Part shown: one piece after another, positions 30,401-36,365 of the stretch
How positions within the stretch are numbered: position 1 is the stretch's first letter
Layout: every line of letters begins with the position of its first letter
Assembly (NCBI GenBank): GCA_035995185.1
Contig: DASYKT010000051.1
Location: forward strand, 8,264-72,263
Origin: DASYKT01 sp035995185
Lineage (GTDB): Bacteria; Acidobacteriota; Blastocatellia; Pyrinomonadales; Pyrinomonadaceae
Direction of reading: 5' to 3'
Length of the DNA stretch: 64,000 nucleotides
Notes under the pieces: generated by a model
What the model saw: the letters and a program-made list of their open reading frames with translations, nothing else
What the model was told of the DNA's origin: nothing
The model's database searches: none
Program-made: the position numbers and the translations under genes

Positions 30401-32065
30401 GAATTGTAAAGTCGCTGCCGATCCGGTGATCGTGCCGGTGGTGTTGTTGATCGTCCCCGATACGGTGGTGACGCTGTTCGTCGCGCTAAAGGTGTTGGCT
30501 GCGCTGGTCAGTGACATCGTGCCGGCGATATTTCCGGAATGGCCGCCGCCTGAAAAAGCGATGTTAACTACGGTCGCGCTGTTTAATTGCAGTGTCGATC
30601 CTGCAGCGATATCAAGATCATCTCCACCGCCGCCGCTGATCGTTAGTGTTTTGGCGGTGGTCGTCGCCTGCAAGCTGACATTTGTATTACCGGAAATTTT
30701 TAATTGCCCGATGGTCTGGGTGGCGACGCCGGTGACGGTGGTGGTCGCGCCGTTATTGAAAACCAGGATGTCGCTGCTCGCGGGTGTGGTACGCGTCGGT
30801 GTCCAGTTTGACGCCGTTCCAAAAGCTGCCGAGCCGGTTTGATTCCAGGTGTAGGTCGCACCGGGGGTGGTCGCCTGGCTGCCGGATAATGCGCTGCCCA
30901 GCGCGCCTTCCGTCACGGCAAAGACCTTCCAGAAATATGTCGTTCCCGCGCCGAGGCCGCTCTGCGCTGATGAAGTCGCGCCCGCGGCTGTCTGGTTGAT
31001 GTAAGAATAATTCACGCCATCGGTCGAACGATAGATCGCAAACCCCAATTCATTACTGGAATTGTCCGTCCAGTTCAGGGTCATGCCCCCGCCGGTTATA
31101 GCGGTAAAAGTCAGATTGCTGGGCGCGGCGGTGGGCGCATTCGGTGTGAAAATGTATTTCGTGCCGCTGGCGATCGCATTGGCCTGCGACGATTCCGCGG
31201 GCGGGCCCGAGGACGTCGGAACGGCCGTCGTCACGCTGACATAATTGGTCGCCGAACCCGATTGCATTCCGATGGTATATCCGCCGTCCAGGCTTCCCGT
31301 CATTCCAGCGCCATAGACAAATTCGATCACGCCCGTCGTCTCGCTCAGCCACATCTGAAATGTGCCGCCGCCGTCGCCGGAGCATCCCGCGCCCCGGGTG
31401 ATCTGCATATTTTGATATTCGAGTACCAGTTTGCGGTTGGGAGCGGTTCCGATGGTTTTAGAATGGATCTTGCCATTCGCGCCGACACAAAGATCGTCGT
31501 AAAACGGCGCTATCTTTGGCGCGTCGGTAGTGCTTGGGAAAATGGTTTCGTTCACCCAGGGACTGGAAGCCGCGGGGATGCTTCCCAGGCGCACATAACC
31601 GTTGGCGGAAACGCCGAATTGTGCATAACGCGTACCGTCATACCAAAAATCAAAACCGATATTGCTGAGCGCGGAAGATACGCCGTCATCCAGGTCTGCG
31701 CCGGCGAGACTGATCGTTGTCGTTCCGCTGGACATGTCTTCGAGCGAAACACCCGTCGCGAAGGTAAAAGGATAAGTGCCGGTAGAAACGGCGTTGGCCA
31801 CCGGGGCGGGCTCGCCGTGAATTACGTCATCGGCGGTCGGCTCGAGCGTGGGCTGTGGAACGGGCAGCGCTTGCTGCTCCACGGTAGCGGCCGCGGGTGG
31901 TGCCGGCTGCCATTTAAAAAGCGCGGCGACAGAGTCAAAAAATGAAAGTCCGGCGGCATTTGCGCCGGTGCCTATGGCCAGGATCGAAATAATGACTATG
32001 AATGTTAAAAAAAAGACGCGTGCGGATCTTAAGGTTTTCATAAAAGATTTTGAACTCTGTTTCAT
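15416..32065 (-). CDS. Giant secreted Calx-beta / CSLREA / beta-helix mosaic protein
   Basis: 5549 residues with a signal peptide (about 1-37, hydrophobic core then GANAAG). Approximate domain order: beta-rich N-domain 90-300; fibronectin III 310-395; beta-strand repeats 400-980; parallel beta-helix 990-1525; Calx-beta 1 and 2 to 1780; proprotein-convertase-like P-domain 1783-1955; Calx-beta 3 and 4 to 2180; CSLREA unit 1 (CSLREAMNASN) with beta-helix to 2540; Calx-beta 5; CSLREA unit 2 from 2773; Calx-beta 6 and 7; CSLREA unit 3 (CTLREAINWAN) from 3488; Ig-like domain 3948-4045; Calx-beta 8-12 to 4610; NosD-like beta-helix 4650-4935; Calx-beta 13-15; second P-domain 5288-5458; carboxypeptidase-regulatory-like domain 5464-5548. 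The many Asp-rich Calx-beta domains suggest a Ca2+-stiffened surface fibre or adhesin. No enzyme motif is obvious. The reading frame is unbroken over 16.6 kb. Confidence 0.92.
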   Translation of the reverse strand: MKQSSKSFMKTLRSARVFFLTFIVIISILAIGTGANAAGLSFFDSVAALFKWQPAPPAAATVEQQALPVPQPTLEPTADDVIHGEPAPVANAVSTGTYPFTFATGVSLEDMSSGTTTISLAGADLDDGVSSALSNIGFDFWYDGTRYAQFGVSANGYVRLGSIPAASSPWVNETIFPSTTDAPKIAPFYDDLCVGANGKIHSKTIGTAPNRKLVLEYQNMQITRGAGCSGDGGGTFQMWLSETTGVIEFVYGAGMTGSLDGGYTIGMQSGSATNYVSVTTAVPTSSGPPAESSQANAIASGTKYIFTPNAPTAAPSNLTFTAITGGGMTLNWTDNSSNELGFAIYRSTDGVNYSYINQTAAGATSSAQSGLGAGTTYFWKVFAVTEGALGSALSGSQATTPGATYTWNQTGSAAFGTASNWTPTRTTPASSDILVFNNGATTTVTGVATQTIGQLKISGNTNVSLQATTTAKTLTISGGGGDDLDIAAGSTLQLNSATVVNIAFSGGGHSGNIAGTMSLTSAANTFSATNSVTTVSGTINNTTGTITGSAATLQFAGGANYNHLFTTSGGTIPTATWNAASNVNITALTSATSISGAGQAFGNLTWNCAAQTGNLSLAGTAITAAGTFTVTSTGTGTLRMGAGTNGTITAGNFTQTGGTLDLSSGSGSGTLRVSGTFNHSAGTLTETGTGTANTIEFNGSTNQSVTPGTISNTVSYRINNSAGVAVTGTLAIPTGASMIISSGGTPITSGSVSYTGTTTLVYNSATAAQTATSSEFLSAAGATNLTINNTAAAPNNTVTLPFSRSISGTLTLTAGLLSNGNNLFTVTGTTAASVSAGSATSYVNGQLARVLPASLATGSTYGFPVGKSAFSKVELVNPTTNAGGTVTVLAEAFDANSGGTAGAGLGSLNTNRYWQTQIISGAGNFTNTTIRFTETGVISANKIGASASQTGAYDSIGGTVAGSTILSNAITSLNFFAIGTGGFPGGAYSVGSGGDYATLTAAITAVNGGVLSGPVVLNLTDATYPSETFPLTINANPGSSATNTITIKPAAGVSPVIFGSASSCIIKLSGADYVTIDGSNNGSSSRDLSITNNSTNNNSAAVCFSSLGAGAGATNDTIKNTVLRAGALINTSFGVVLAGNTNGVSGADNDSITIQNNDIAKARFGIAVSGTASSSAGGVDGLLITNNIVGPVTAGSNNISFIGISLQNAVSPNATGNTVRNVISGNSGVAGISFNDGVSNGTIAGSNITNISSSAPASVVAIADGFTGTTNTGTQVTGNTISNVSATATSPSFNGAQGIISGTPGARISGNTISGISNAAVNGWPALGIEIDTELASSNITIANNAIYDIQSYSATSTFATFAAPAGIYLQGSTGGINIYYNSINLSGSHAGNGDPNNFQAALSVGPDITGLDVRNNIFANSYDNPSAAPEKSYAIYSEAPASAYTNINYNDYYASGPNAVLGFIGGADVTSLANWKTATGKDANSIAVDPIFAGDADLRLIAGSPALAAGTPIAGITTDITGAARSASTPSIGAYENGLIAPGNVQFNSAAYSGLEGQNVLVTVSRVAGASGAISVDYATSTGGSAGTATAGVCGSGSDYTDINGTLSWADGDHAPKTFSVQTCSDGLSPESIETVSLTLSNPIGTTIIGTNPATLNINDNPPGTLQFNAAAYSGNEGQNVVVTVARAGGSYGAVSVDYATGGGTAVGGASCAGSDYVTTAGTLSWADGDAVSKTFNVQLCGDGLIGESTETLNLTLSNSTGTTISGTNPAVLSIINDPINGTIFSNNTGINILDQGQSSLYPSQITVSGMTGSISSMSVTLNNLSHTYPADIVMQLVGPQGQQYFFLANVGGNIATSNVTLQLFDSAPSLLTSALLTSGQFKPTDQGISNLPTPPAPQGPYFHAAPAGTDTFASVFNGTNPNGVWSLYIYDQFNPDGGALAGGWDLDISTSVPVHFSAPSYITTENAGSVTLTVTRDGTGSASAVDYATGGGISLFPAVGGAVCGAGVDYVNTAGTLNFAIGEASRTFDIPLCDDAVYDGLKTINVALSNPTAGTSLGNLSETTVFVNDDEPAPTLSIGDVTVNEGDGTATFVVTQSFAAITDTNFMYTTSDLTAAAGSDYTGATNTIATVTAGTTTTNIVIPILQDGGFEDAETFRVAIFNATNATVVNTFGTGTIIDDDVPAQYTVTSTNNVNDGNCNATHCSLREAMNASNAAPGIISFAPGLTGTITLTGSRPQITNNTVINGPGANVITVSGNNLITPFDIPNASTSVTIKGITITNGRNLNSGQAGAITNGGDLTILDSVITASRGSIAGAIQNYTKLTVRNSTISNNIGGTTDPACANVAGAINMSGGTATITNSTISGNSVSTNCSANSGAINIYAGAVTLNHSTVTNNSSSDNSAAITNTDVTPVKTFNSIIAGNHSNTAGPDVGGQFESQGFNLIGNVDNSSGFNLPTDQTGTGASPINPMLGALANNGGTMPTHALLSGSPAKDQGNSFGVTTDQRGVARPINDLAIADVSGGDGGDIGAYEVSNPVIQVTGGPLTFPDTVVGAFSAEQAFTVNGSGLEGSITVTAPADFQISAASGSGFGPSVTLPQTSGFVINEQVYVRFAPASEGAKSGNVANSAASAITQNVAVSGNAIHEVHYGALQFSSAAYSSSETNADHTINIVVDRTGGSDGAVSVDYAVTDDTATVADNDYSITPASGTLNWADGDAAAKNIVIIVKGDLTVEPDETVNFALSNTAGGAALGSPSSAVLTITNDDAPPAIYVVNVNDDTNDGACDVTHCSLREAIIAVNAQAGEINFAPNVTGEIDLLSALPIINSPFVTINGPGAAVLTVRPAESVPNNRIFAIGGSGTMTVSGLRFYAGIGSGAGGAIYNFGTGSLTVNNCVFDANTGGFSGGAINHSSPGALNISGSSFNSNTANSGVGGAISIAFNPTVAIANSTFAGNSAGTGGTISVEEGNVTFTNCAINGANATFQGAGIYYGGVGTLSVIDSTITSAFAGNSGGALFNLSTGTVNVTRSTLSGNSATTAAGGIYNNSGTVTITDSTISGNTATGGSSNGAGLLNNSTGTYNVTNTTISGNSANGASGTGGGIYFTQLGAGQGTFTSCTITSNSARNAGGILVESPQTVILQNTLVAGNTNGSGGFGPDVWGPVFSGGYNLIGNNQAATITPITGDQIGTPGTPINPQLGPLQDNGGPTFTHALLTGSPAIDKGSAFSLTTDQRGLTRPSNKLTIANEDDGSDIGAFELQAPPTPSISVDDTVFVGDTLVPNVFTVTLSNANDLAVTVHYATADDSAHAGEDYTAKSGTLIFNPGETSKTIPVNVLPNTTNEATEQFFLNLDMPVNGTIADGQGIGTIFDDDPQATMAIDDVTHTEGNSGVTTYTFTVTKTGTTAQTISVDYATVNASAVAPSDFGSVSGTLTFTPAETTKTISVDVNGDTNFESDEIFYLRLTNPVAVDITRGEGIGTITNDDNPTLYLVNVNDDTDDGICDVTNCTLREAINWANSTGGHINFAPNVTGNISLLSNLPPLVNGNAIVINGPGANVLTVKRDASVGTLRHFTVSGTGNYTISGLTIADGDSRGFGGLNAFGGAIKIDNSRGVTINNCVFTNNWANNGGAIANDALGTSSPLTVNNSTFTANNAAQSGGGIYSRRTNVLTVNSGTFNANGAPNFGGGIYTGNTSVAFITDSLFTGNAANSGAGIYNDDNGSVTINRCNFISNNAAVGAAVNNKNGGMDVFNSTLSGNTASSEGGAAYNQFGTLNFFNSTLSGNTSGSIGGAIYYTFQGASNGTISNCTITGNHAPNGGGVMIWNGQSVVRIRNSILAGNTGSQGPDLYGTIYSSGYNILGTLGGSWGHMDPAPGDQIGQFSIINPMLAPLADNGGPTRTHLPLPGSPAINAGNAFGETADQRGFARTVNGVTDIGAVEIQNSPTQISAFSGTPQSATIGTNYAPLKARVLDTNNDPVGGVSVTFNAPNTGASGTFPGSVFSATAVTDGNGVATAPVFTANNTAGSFQVSAGYAASPLATFDLTNLNALTISVDDVTFTGADSLAASGFTVTLSAAGAQTITVHYQTADGTAVAGEDYTAASGTLTFDPGETSKPVPVTILPDAVQESTEQFYLNLDSPSSNAVIADAQGVGTIPNDDAAPTFAIDDVTQSEGNSGTTLFTFTITRTGSTALGSTVNYTTGNGTAAAGSDYDTASGSVNFLPNETSKQVIVSVNGDATYENDETFTVDLTSTDNGTFTDNSGLGTITNDDAAPAFSINHIEFAEGNSGTTAFNFIVTKTGSTDLNAGVNFETNDSSAQAPEDFTALSGMLNFLPGEMSKTITVNVNGDTAFETNEAFSVRLSGPANATLTNDTGVGTIDNDDTAPSFSIDDVTHDEGNSGTTSYTFTVTKTGSTALDASVNYNTVDGNASVADGDYTNNSGTVTFLPGDTTQTITILVNGDTKFESNEKFSVQLTDPANAAISDQFGDGYITNDDAAPSFSIDDVTHSEGNTGTVSYTFTVTKTGETDTTALVDFEAQDGTATIADNDYQSNAGTLTFQTAETTKTITVLVNGNYLIEPDEAFTVHLSNPNSATISDADGTGTIANDDNPPAVTYVDDDWAALSNGTDPDGAGPALAIGYDSFDKIQEGIDAVMDSGTVNVYGGTYDEDVTVTKAGMQLLGAGAGSTNIRGPIGGSSTTVQIAASNMTIAGFTITRLGNNTTDWNNPNLNNAGVAIQGQSITGAVIHDNILTGNRTAIDINNSNGHTVRNNVIDFNRQGLIFRNQTDNLTVVENFITNNWNVGVTFLDGSGGTNSPVQSAANSIFSKNNISANWYAQIVDRQTGGSLPAPNTTNLKNFKGNWFGTMVPVTTTANSAEPGYAAQIPVAFGGTATAPGGQPDIAGPASANFKYEPQLLSGTDTNVETVPGRGTFGFQGVANVPIVNIQDQTFIGADSLGASQGFTVTLTGDSSQIVTVHYQTADGTAVAGEDYTAASGTLTFNPGEISKVIPITILGDSVQEPTEQFSIDLDTPVNGAILDGHAVGTIPNDDAGPAFSIDDVSHNEGNSGTTAFTFIITKTGGTALTSNVTFTTQDGSAASPGDYSGVSGNVIFGPSDTTKQVTVQVNGDIELESSETFTLHLSGTDNGTISDADGTGTIVNDDAAATVQFGAAAYSEDESQTAVISVTRTGDTTGTTTVDLATSNGTAVGGASCTTGVDFINTSAVITFAPTETSRTANVQICTDSFRENPEALNLTLSNAGAPAVLGTQSTAALNINDTASQFRSVDPIAIGNNVQANPYPSTINVAGAPAVSSSVRVTLYDITHNSPEDLDILLVSPAGQKFILMGNAGGGVPLNAVTLTFDDTAFQVLPNFTQVVTGKYEPTNWVTPVANFVSPAPVGPYTEPGSAVGGFSLRNTFGSFNPNGGWNLYVRDRGSVPPLAPEGVGAIAGGWGLEFVAPTAATAEISGRVLTADGRPIANVKVVLSGGGSPSAKVVYTGQLGYYYFSDLPVGQNYVVTVKSRRFNFADPTRLFTLVDNITDENFVAEPQE
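17260..18112 (-). repeat. Beta-helix module shared with the gene at 55.3 kb
   Basis: This about 285-residue segment of the giant protein (VNVYGGTYDEDV through TFGFQGV) is almost colinear and near-identical with residues about 75-365 of the 897-residue protein at 55313-58006. Shared strings include FTITRLGNNTTDWNN, NSNGHTVRNNVIDFNR and GGQPDIAGPASANFKY. The DNA is also clearly similar (compare 17740-17880 with 57380-57500). This indicates recent duplication or gene conversion of a module within the locus. Confidence 0.85.
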
Positions 32066-32658
32066 ATTTAATTTCCCCGCTCATAAAAAGGCAGCCAAAG
32101 CCAAAGCTAAGGGTCGCCAGACTCGGGGCCGATCGTTTAAGGACGGTTAAAAGATCAAATGGTTAATGAATGCACCGATGGCAAGCGAACTTGCTTTGCC
32201 GCCCAAAAATGTGCTCACAATAAATTAAATACAGGGGGTGTCTCCTCCTGCCGCTTTCGGCAAAAGGAAAGATCGTCCATAAAAACAGACTTTTGCAGGG
32301 TCTAAAGTGTTTTGAAACTTCACCGAAAAACCTGACGTTTTCCGGATTCAAAATTCAATAACTAAACAGTTTTTGATCGGCGGAGCTTTTCGAACATGGC
32401 ACTCTCAAAATTTCCGCCTGATAAAATCAAGGGAGACAGCTTGGTACATTTCCCCGATCTTTTAATTACCCCTAATTAAAATGCATTGCTCTGATTGATA
32501 TTCCGGGGAGAGATTAGCCTGTTTCAGACACCGTTGTATATACGCATTTCTACTCATTTTATATGGGTATTACTACCCATTTCTAAACAGCAGAAAAACT
32601 TGCAATGCGCGGTTTCTCTATGGTATTGAGCGATTGTCTTTTATAATCCTGAAAGTTC
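32066..32658. other. Divergent intergenic region
   Basis: 593 bases between the divergent giant-protein gene (minus) and the propeller kinase gene (plus). No gene is seen. It is AT-rich in its right half, holds a short hairpin (TGCCG CTTT CGGCA near 32250) and the palindromic site at 32551-32580 described separately. Promoters for both flanking genes must lie here, but I could not assign them firmly. Confidence 0.6.
32551..32580. promoter_or_regulatory. Possible NarL-type operator upstream of the kinase gene
   Basis: A direct TACTCAT (32551-32557) is followed by a perfect palindrome ATGGGTA TTAC TACCCAT (32563-32580). All three heptamers fit the NarL consensus TACYYMT (one inverted). The site lies 79 bases before the start of the propeller kinase gene, whose partner is a NarL/FixJ-type regulator. 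Autoregulation is a reasonable inference. The 4-base arm spacing differs from the classical 7-2-7 NarL site. Confidence 0.4.
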
Positions 32659-35610
32659 ATGCTGCGATCCGTCCGACAAATTTTATCTTTAAGTGCCTGT
32701 TACCGGTATGCCTTGATCCTGGTGTTATTGGCGGGCTGTGCCTGCTTTTCCCAGGCGGCAGAATCGCGATACCGGTTCGATTCCTGGACGACGGAGAACG
32801 GCCTGCCGCAGGTGTCGGTCAATTCCATCTGCCAGACACGCGATGGCTTTCTCTGGATGACCACTTTCGGCGGGCTGGTCCGTTATGACGGGCTTCGCTT
32901 TCAAACTTTTACCACCGGCAACACCAAAGGCTTGCGCACCGGGCGTTTTATCCAGCTCAAGGAGGACGGCGAAGGCAATCTTTGGATAGGCACCGAGGGA
33001 CAGGGAGTCACCCGCTATCGTGACGGGGTCTTTACCACCTTTACCACCGACAACGGCCTTCCCGATAACGAAGTGCTTTTGCTTGACCTTGACCCTTCCG
33101 GCGCGCTCATCCTGGAAACCGAGCACCATATCCTGCGCTGGGACGGCGAGAAATTTGTTGCCTTTCCTAATCCGCCCAACGAACCGGACATCCGGCCGAT
33201 GCTAAGAACCCGCAGCGGCACCTGGTATTTCCAAAATTGGCATCTGCAAAAATACAAGGACGGTAACCTCATCCTCGATCTTCCCACGGAGCTTGATATC
33301 CCCCGGTTATTCGAAGATTCCACCGAAACACTTTGGATCGCCGCGGCGGAAAAGGATCTGCTTTATACTTTGAAAGACGGCCAGCTCAGCGGCCATACGG
33401 CGGCCGAGGGTTTTCCCCAGATCCGGCTTGGGACGGTGATGGAAAGCTCTTCCGGCCAGATATGGTTTGGCGCGGCAGAAGGCCTTTTTCTTTTCGACGG
33501 GCAAAAGTTCACTCGTTTTACCACCGATGACGGATTGGTAAGGGGCGCGGTCAATGCCTTGTATCAGGACCGCGAAGGAACGCTCTGGGTCGGAACGACC
33601 GGCGGGTTAAGCCGGCTTACCCATCGCGCGATCACCGCCTACTCGGCGAAAGACGGCCTGGCTGGGGATAACGTTTATCCTGTTTATGAAGATCATACCG
33701 GCAAGATCTGGGTCGGCGCATGGGCGGGGCTGACCGTTTATGAGAACGGCGTATTTACCAGGGTCGAGGCCTATAAAACCGAGCTGTTCACTTCCATGCT
33801 CGAAGACCGTCATGGAAATATGTGGTTCGGAACTTTTTCCGGCGTGATCACTCCGCCCGGTTTTGGGGGCCATCTTCCGCCTTCACTCAAGCCTGCCAAT
33901 GTACGCGCGATCTATGAAGACTCGGCCGGAAATATCTGGTTTGGCACCATCAGCAGCCTGGTCAGATATGACGGTAAGGATTTCACCACCTTTACGCAAA
34001 AAGACGGTTTTATGGCCAAGGGGGCCCTGGCCATTGGTCAGGACAGGTCGGGAACGATGTGGTTCGGCACCGAGGCCGGGCTTGTCACCTTCCGGGACGG
34101 GCAGTTCACTTCCATCACGGAAAAGTACGGCATCGCGGGAAACATCGTGCGTACGATCCATGAAGACAACGATGGAACTCTATGGATAGGAATGTACGAC
34201 AGCGGTATCTATCGTTATAAGGACGGCAGCTTTACCCACTACACCACCGAACAGGGATTGTTCGATAACGGCGCCTTTCAAATGGTCGAGGATGAGTCGG
34301 GAAATTTTTGGATCAGCTGCAATCTCGGTATTTACCGGGTCAGAAAAGCCGAGCTTGACGCTCTGGCCGAAGGCGGAATAAAAGAAGTAACTTCGATCGT
34401 CTATAACAAGCGCGACGGGATGCTCAATTCAGAGTGCAACGGCGGCGGTCAGAATGCGGGCTTCCGGGCAAAGGACGGGCGAATATGGTTTCCCACGCAG
34501 CAGGGCGTGGTAGTGCTCGACCCGCGCACGATCCCGTTCAACGCGGCGCCGCCGCCGGTCGTGATCGAATCGCTCGTTATCGACACCAAAGCCGTCGACC
34601 AGTATCACGAAGTAAAACTCCAGCCCGACCAGTCCAGCCTCGAAGTACATTATTCGGGCCTCAGCTTTATCAGCCCCGAACTGGTGAAATTCAAATACAA
34701 GCTCGAAGGATTGGACCCGGACTGGGTTGACGCCGGGACACGCCGGACGGCGTACTACTCTCACATTCCGCCGGGAAGCTACACCTTTAAAGTATTGGCA
34801 TCTAACCGCGACGGCGTGTGGAACGATCAGGGCGCGACGATCGCCGTCACCGTTTTGCCTCCCTATTGGCGAACGTGGTGGTTCCTGCTGCTGGCCAGCG
34901 TGATAATTGTGCTGATGGTACTGACACTCTACCGCCGCCGGATAAATCTTCTGAAGAAAACAAATGCCGCGCGCGAAGCATTTGCCCGGCAATTGATCGA
35001 GTCGCAGGAAAGTGAAAGAAAGCGCATCGCCTCCGAACTGCACGACAGCCTCGGGCAAAGCCTGGTGCTGATAAAAAACTGGGCGCTGCTCGGATTGGGC
35101 GGCCTGAACGGGAAAGACCCCGCCAAGTCTAACTTTGAGGAAATTTCCGCCACCGCTTCGGAAGCGATCAAGGAAGTTCGCGAGATCGCCTACAACCTGG
35201 GGCCCTATCAATTGGAAAGGCTCGGGCTGCGCAATACCATCAGGGAAATGGTGCAGAAAGTAGCGGATGTTTCACCGATGGAGTTTAACCCTGATATCGG
35301 CGAGATCGACGGCTGCCTCGAACGCGAGGCCGAGATCGGATTCTTTCGCATCGTTCAGGAAGCGATCAATAATGTCGTAAAACATTCCGGCGCGACAGAG
35401 GCCCATCTTAAGATAAGGACCAGCCAGGAGCTTCTGATATTTATGATGTGGGACAATGGGAAGGGTTTCGACCCGGAACGCACCAAAAACGGGTTTGGCT
35501 TGCTGGGAATGAATGAAAGGGTCGGTCTGATGCGCGGAGAATTACTGGTCAGGTCTGAAATAGGAAAAGGCACCAGTATCAAGGTAATATTACCTTGTAA
35601 AAAAGTGTGA
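32659..35610 (+). CDS. Two-component regulator-propeller sensor histidine kinase
   Basis: 983 residues. A signal/lipobox-like N-terminus (LVLLAGCACFS, about 20-30) leads into a periplasmic double-propeller region (about 38-640) made of many Reg_prop repeats of the type GxxWFGTxxGLxRYDGxxFTTFT. A Y_Y_Y immunoglobulin-like domain follows (about 640-735), then one membrane segment (about 738-758, WWFLLLASVIIVLMVLTLY). The cytoplasmic part is a HisKA_3 dimerisation domain with the phosphorylated His in ERKRIASELHDSLGQS (about 790) and a HATPase domain (about 890-980, DNGKGFD and GFGLLGMNERV). Unlike Bacteroidetes hybrids it has no receiver or AraC domain of its own; the separate NarL-type regulator 86 bases downstream supplies the output. 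The ligand is unknown, probably a periplasmic polymer or small molecule. Confidence 0.92.
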   Translation: MLRSVRQILSLSACYRYALILVLLAGCACFSQAAESRYRFDSWTTENGLPQVSVNSICQTRDGFLWMTTFGGLVRYDGLRFQTFTTGNTKGLRTGRFIQLKEDGEGNLWIGTEGQGVTRYRDGVFTTFTTDNGLPDNEVLLLDLDPSGALILETEHHILRWDGEKFVAFPNPPNEPDIRPMLRTRSGTWYFQNWHLQKYKDGNLILDLPTELDIPRLFEDSTETLWIAAAEKDLLYTLKDGQLSGHTAAEGFPQIRLGTVMESSSGQIWFGAAEGLFLFDGQKFTRFTTDDGLVRGAVNALYQDREGTLWVGTTGGLSRLTHRAITAYSAKDGLAGDNVYPVYEDHTGKIWVGAWAGLTVYENGVFTRVEAYKTELFTSMLEDRHGNMWFGTFSGVITPPGFGGHLPPSLKPANVRAIYEDSAGNIWFGTISSLVRYDGKDFTTFTQKDGFMAKGALAIGQDRSGTMWFGTEAGLVTFRDGQFTSITEKYGIAGNIVRTIHEDNDGTLWIGMYDSGIYRYKDGSFTHYTTEQGLFDNGAFQMVEDESGNFWISCNLGIYRVRKAELDALAEGGIKEVTSIVYNKRDGMLNSECNGGGQNAGFRAKDGRIWFPTQQGVVVLDPRTIPFNAAPPPVVIESLVIDTKAVDQYHEVKLQPDQSSLEVHYSGLSFISPELVKFKYKLEGLDPDWVDAGTRRTAYYSHIPPGSYTFKVLASNRDGVWNDQGATIAVTVLPPYWRTWWFLLLASVIIVLMVLTLYRRRINLLKKTNAAREAFARQLIESQESERKRIASELHDSLGQSLVLIKNWALLGLGGLNGKDPAKSNFEEISATASEAIKEVREIAYNLGPYQLERLGLRNTIREMVQKVADVSPMEFNPDIGEIDGCLEREAEIGFFRIVQEAINNVVKHSGATEAHLKIRTSQELLIFMMWDNGKGFDPERTKNGFGLLGMNERVGLMRGELLVRSEIGKGTSIKVILPCKKV

Positions 35611-35692
35611 TGAACGGATACGGCCGCGAATGTCACAAATTAATTCGTGTTTTTTGTGTAATTAGTGGCTAATAATGGCAGCCTTCCTATCA
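35611..35692. repeat. Dispersed repeat, TTCGTGTTATTTGTG subtype (partial copy)
   Basis: Contains GATACGGCCGCGAATGTCAC, which matches the left part of the copy at 49755-49910, followed by AATTCGTGTTTTTTGTGTAA and TTAGTGGC, the right-arm core. It sits between the kinase and its response regulator gene. Confidence 0.65.
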
Positions 35693-35696
35693 AATA

Positions 35697-36350
35697 ATGA
35701 ACGAAGAAATACAAATAATTATCGCCGATGACCATCCGATTTTCCGGCGCGGCCTGCGCGGCATCATCGAAGGCCAGCCGGACTTAAACGTCGTGGCCGA
35801 AGCGGACAATGGCGAGACCGCTCTGTCGCTGATCAAGGAACATGAACCCGACGTGGTCGTTTTGGACGTCGATATGCCGGGCAAAGACGGCTTTGAAACG
35901 GTCAAGTCGATCATGAAACAGGACCTCGGCGTGGGAGTGATATTTTTGACGATGCACAATAGCGAATCGATCTTTAACGCCGCGCTCGATCTGGGTGTCA
36001 AAGGTTATGTGCTCAAAGACAGCGCGCTGCCCGAGATCACCGACAGTATCCGCGCCGTCGCCGCCGGAAAAAACTACATCAGCCCGCCGCTTTCGACATA
36101 CCTGGTGAACCGCGCCGGCCGCGCCGAATCGCTTAACGCGCAAACGCCCGGCATCAGCGGCCTGACCGCGGCCGAGCGCAATATTTTGAAATTGATCGCC
36201 GCCGAAAAAACCAGCCGCCAGATCGCCGACGAGCTTTTTATCAGCATTCGCACCGTCGACCGCCACCGCGCCAATATAAGTTCCAAGCTCGACCTGCGCG
36301 GAACCAATGCCCTGGTAAAATTTGCGCTGGTACACCGCTCGGAGCTTTGA
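35697..36350 (+). CDS. NarL/FixJ-family response regulator
   Basis: 217 residues. The receiver domain (about 4-120) has the acidic pocket (IIADDHP), the phosphoacceptor Asp57 in VVVLDVDMPG, the Thr in IFLTMHN and the Lys in GYVLKDS. The LuxR/NarL-type helix-turn-helix is at about 150-210 (LTAAERNILKLIAAEKTSRQ, ISIRTVDRHRANI). It is the evident partner of the HisKA_3 propeller kinase just upstream. No strong ribosome binding site precedes the ATG. The heptamer palindrome in front of the kinase gene is a candidate binding site. Confidence 0.93.
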   Translation: MNEEIQIIIADDHPIFRRGLRGIIEGQPDLNVVAEADNGETALSLIKEHEPDVVVLDVDMPGKDGFETVKSIMKQDLGVGVIFLTMHNSESIFNAALDLGVKGYVLKDSALPEITDSIRAVAAGKNYISPPLSTYLVNRAGRAESLNAQTPGISGLTAAERNILKLIAAEKTSRQIADELFISIRTVDRHRANISSKLDLRGTNALVKFALVHRSEL

Positions 36351-36365
36351 TCACCGGCGAAAAAA

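Noticed and set aside
15416..32065. Autotransporter interpretation of the giant protein
   Set aside because: It has autotransporter-like strand repeats, but the C-terminus is a carboxypeptidase-regulatory-like domain, not a translocator barrel.
32659..35610. Hybrid kinase with fused AraC output, as common in Bacteroidetes
   Set aside because: The protein ends after the HATPase domain; the receiver and DNA-binding domain are in the separate NarL-type gene downstream.
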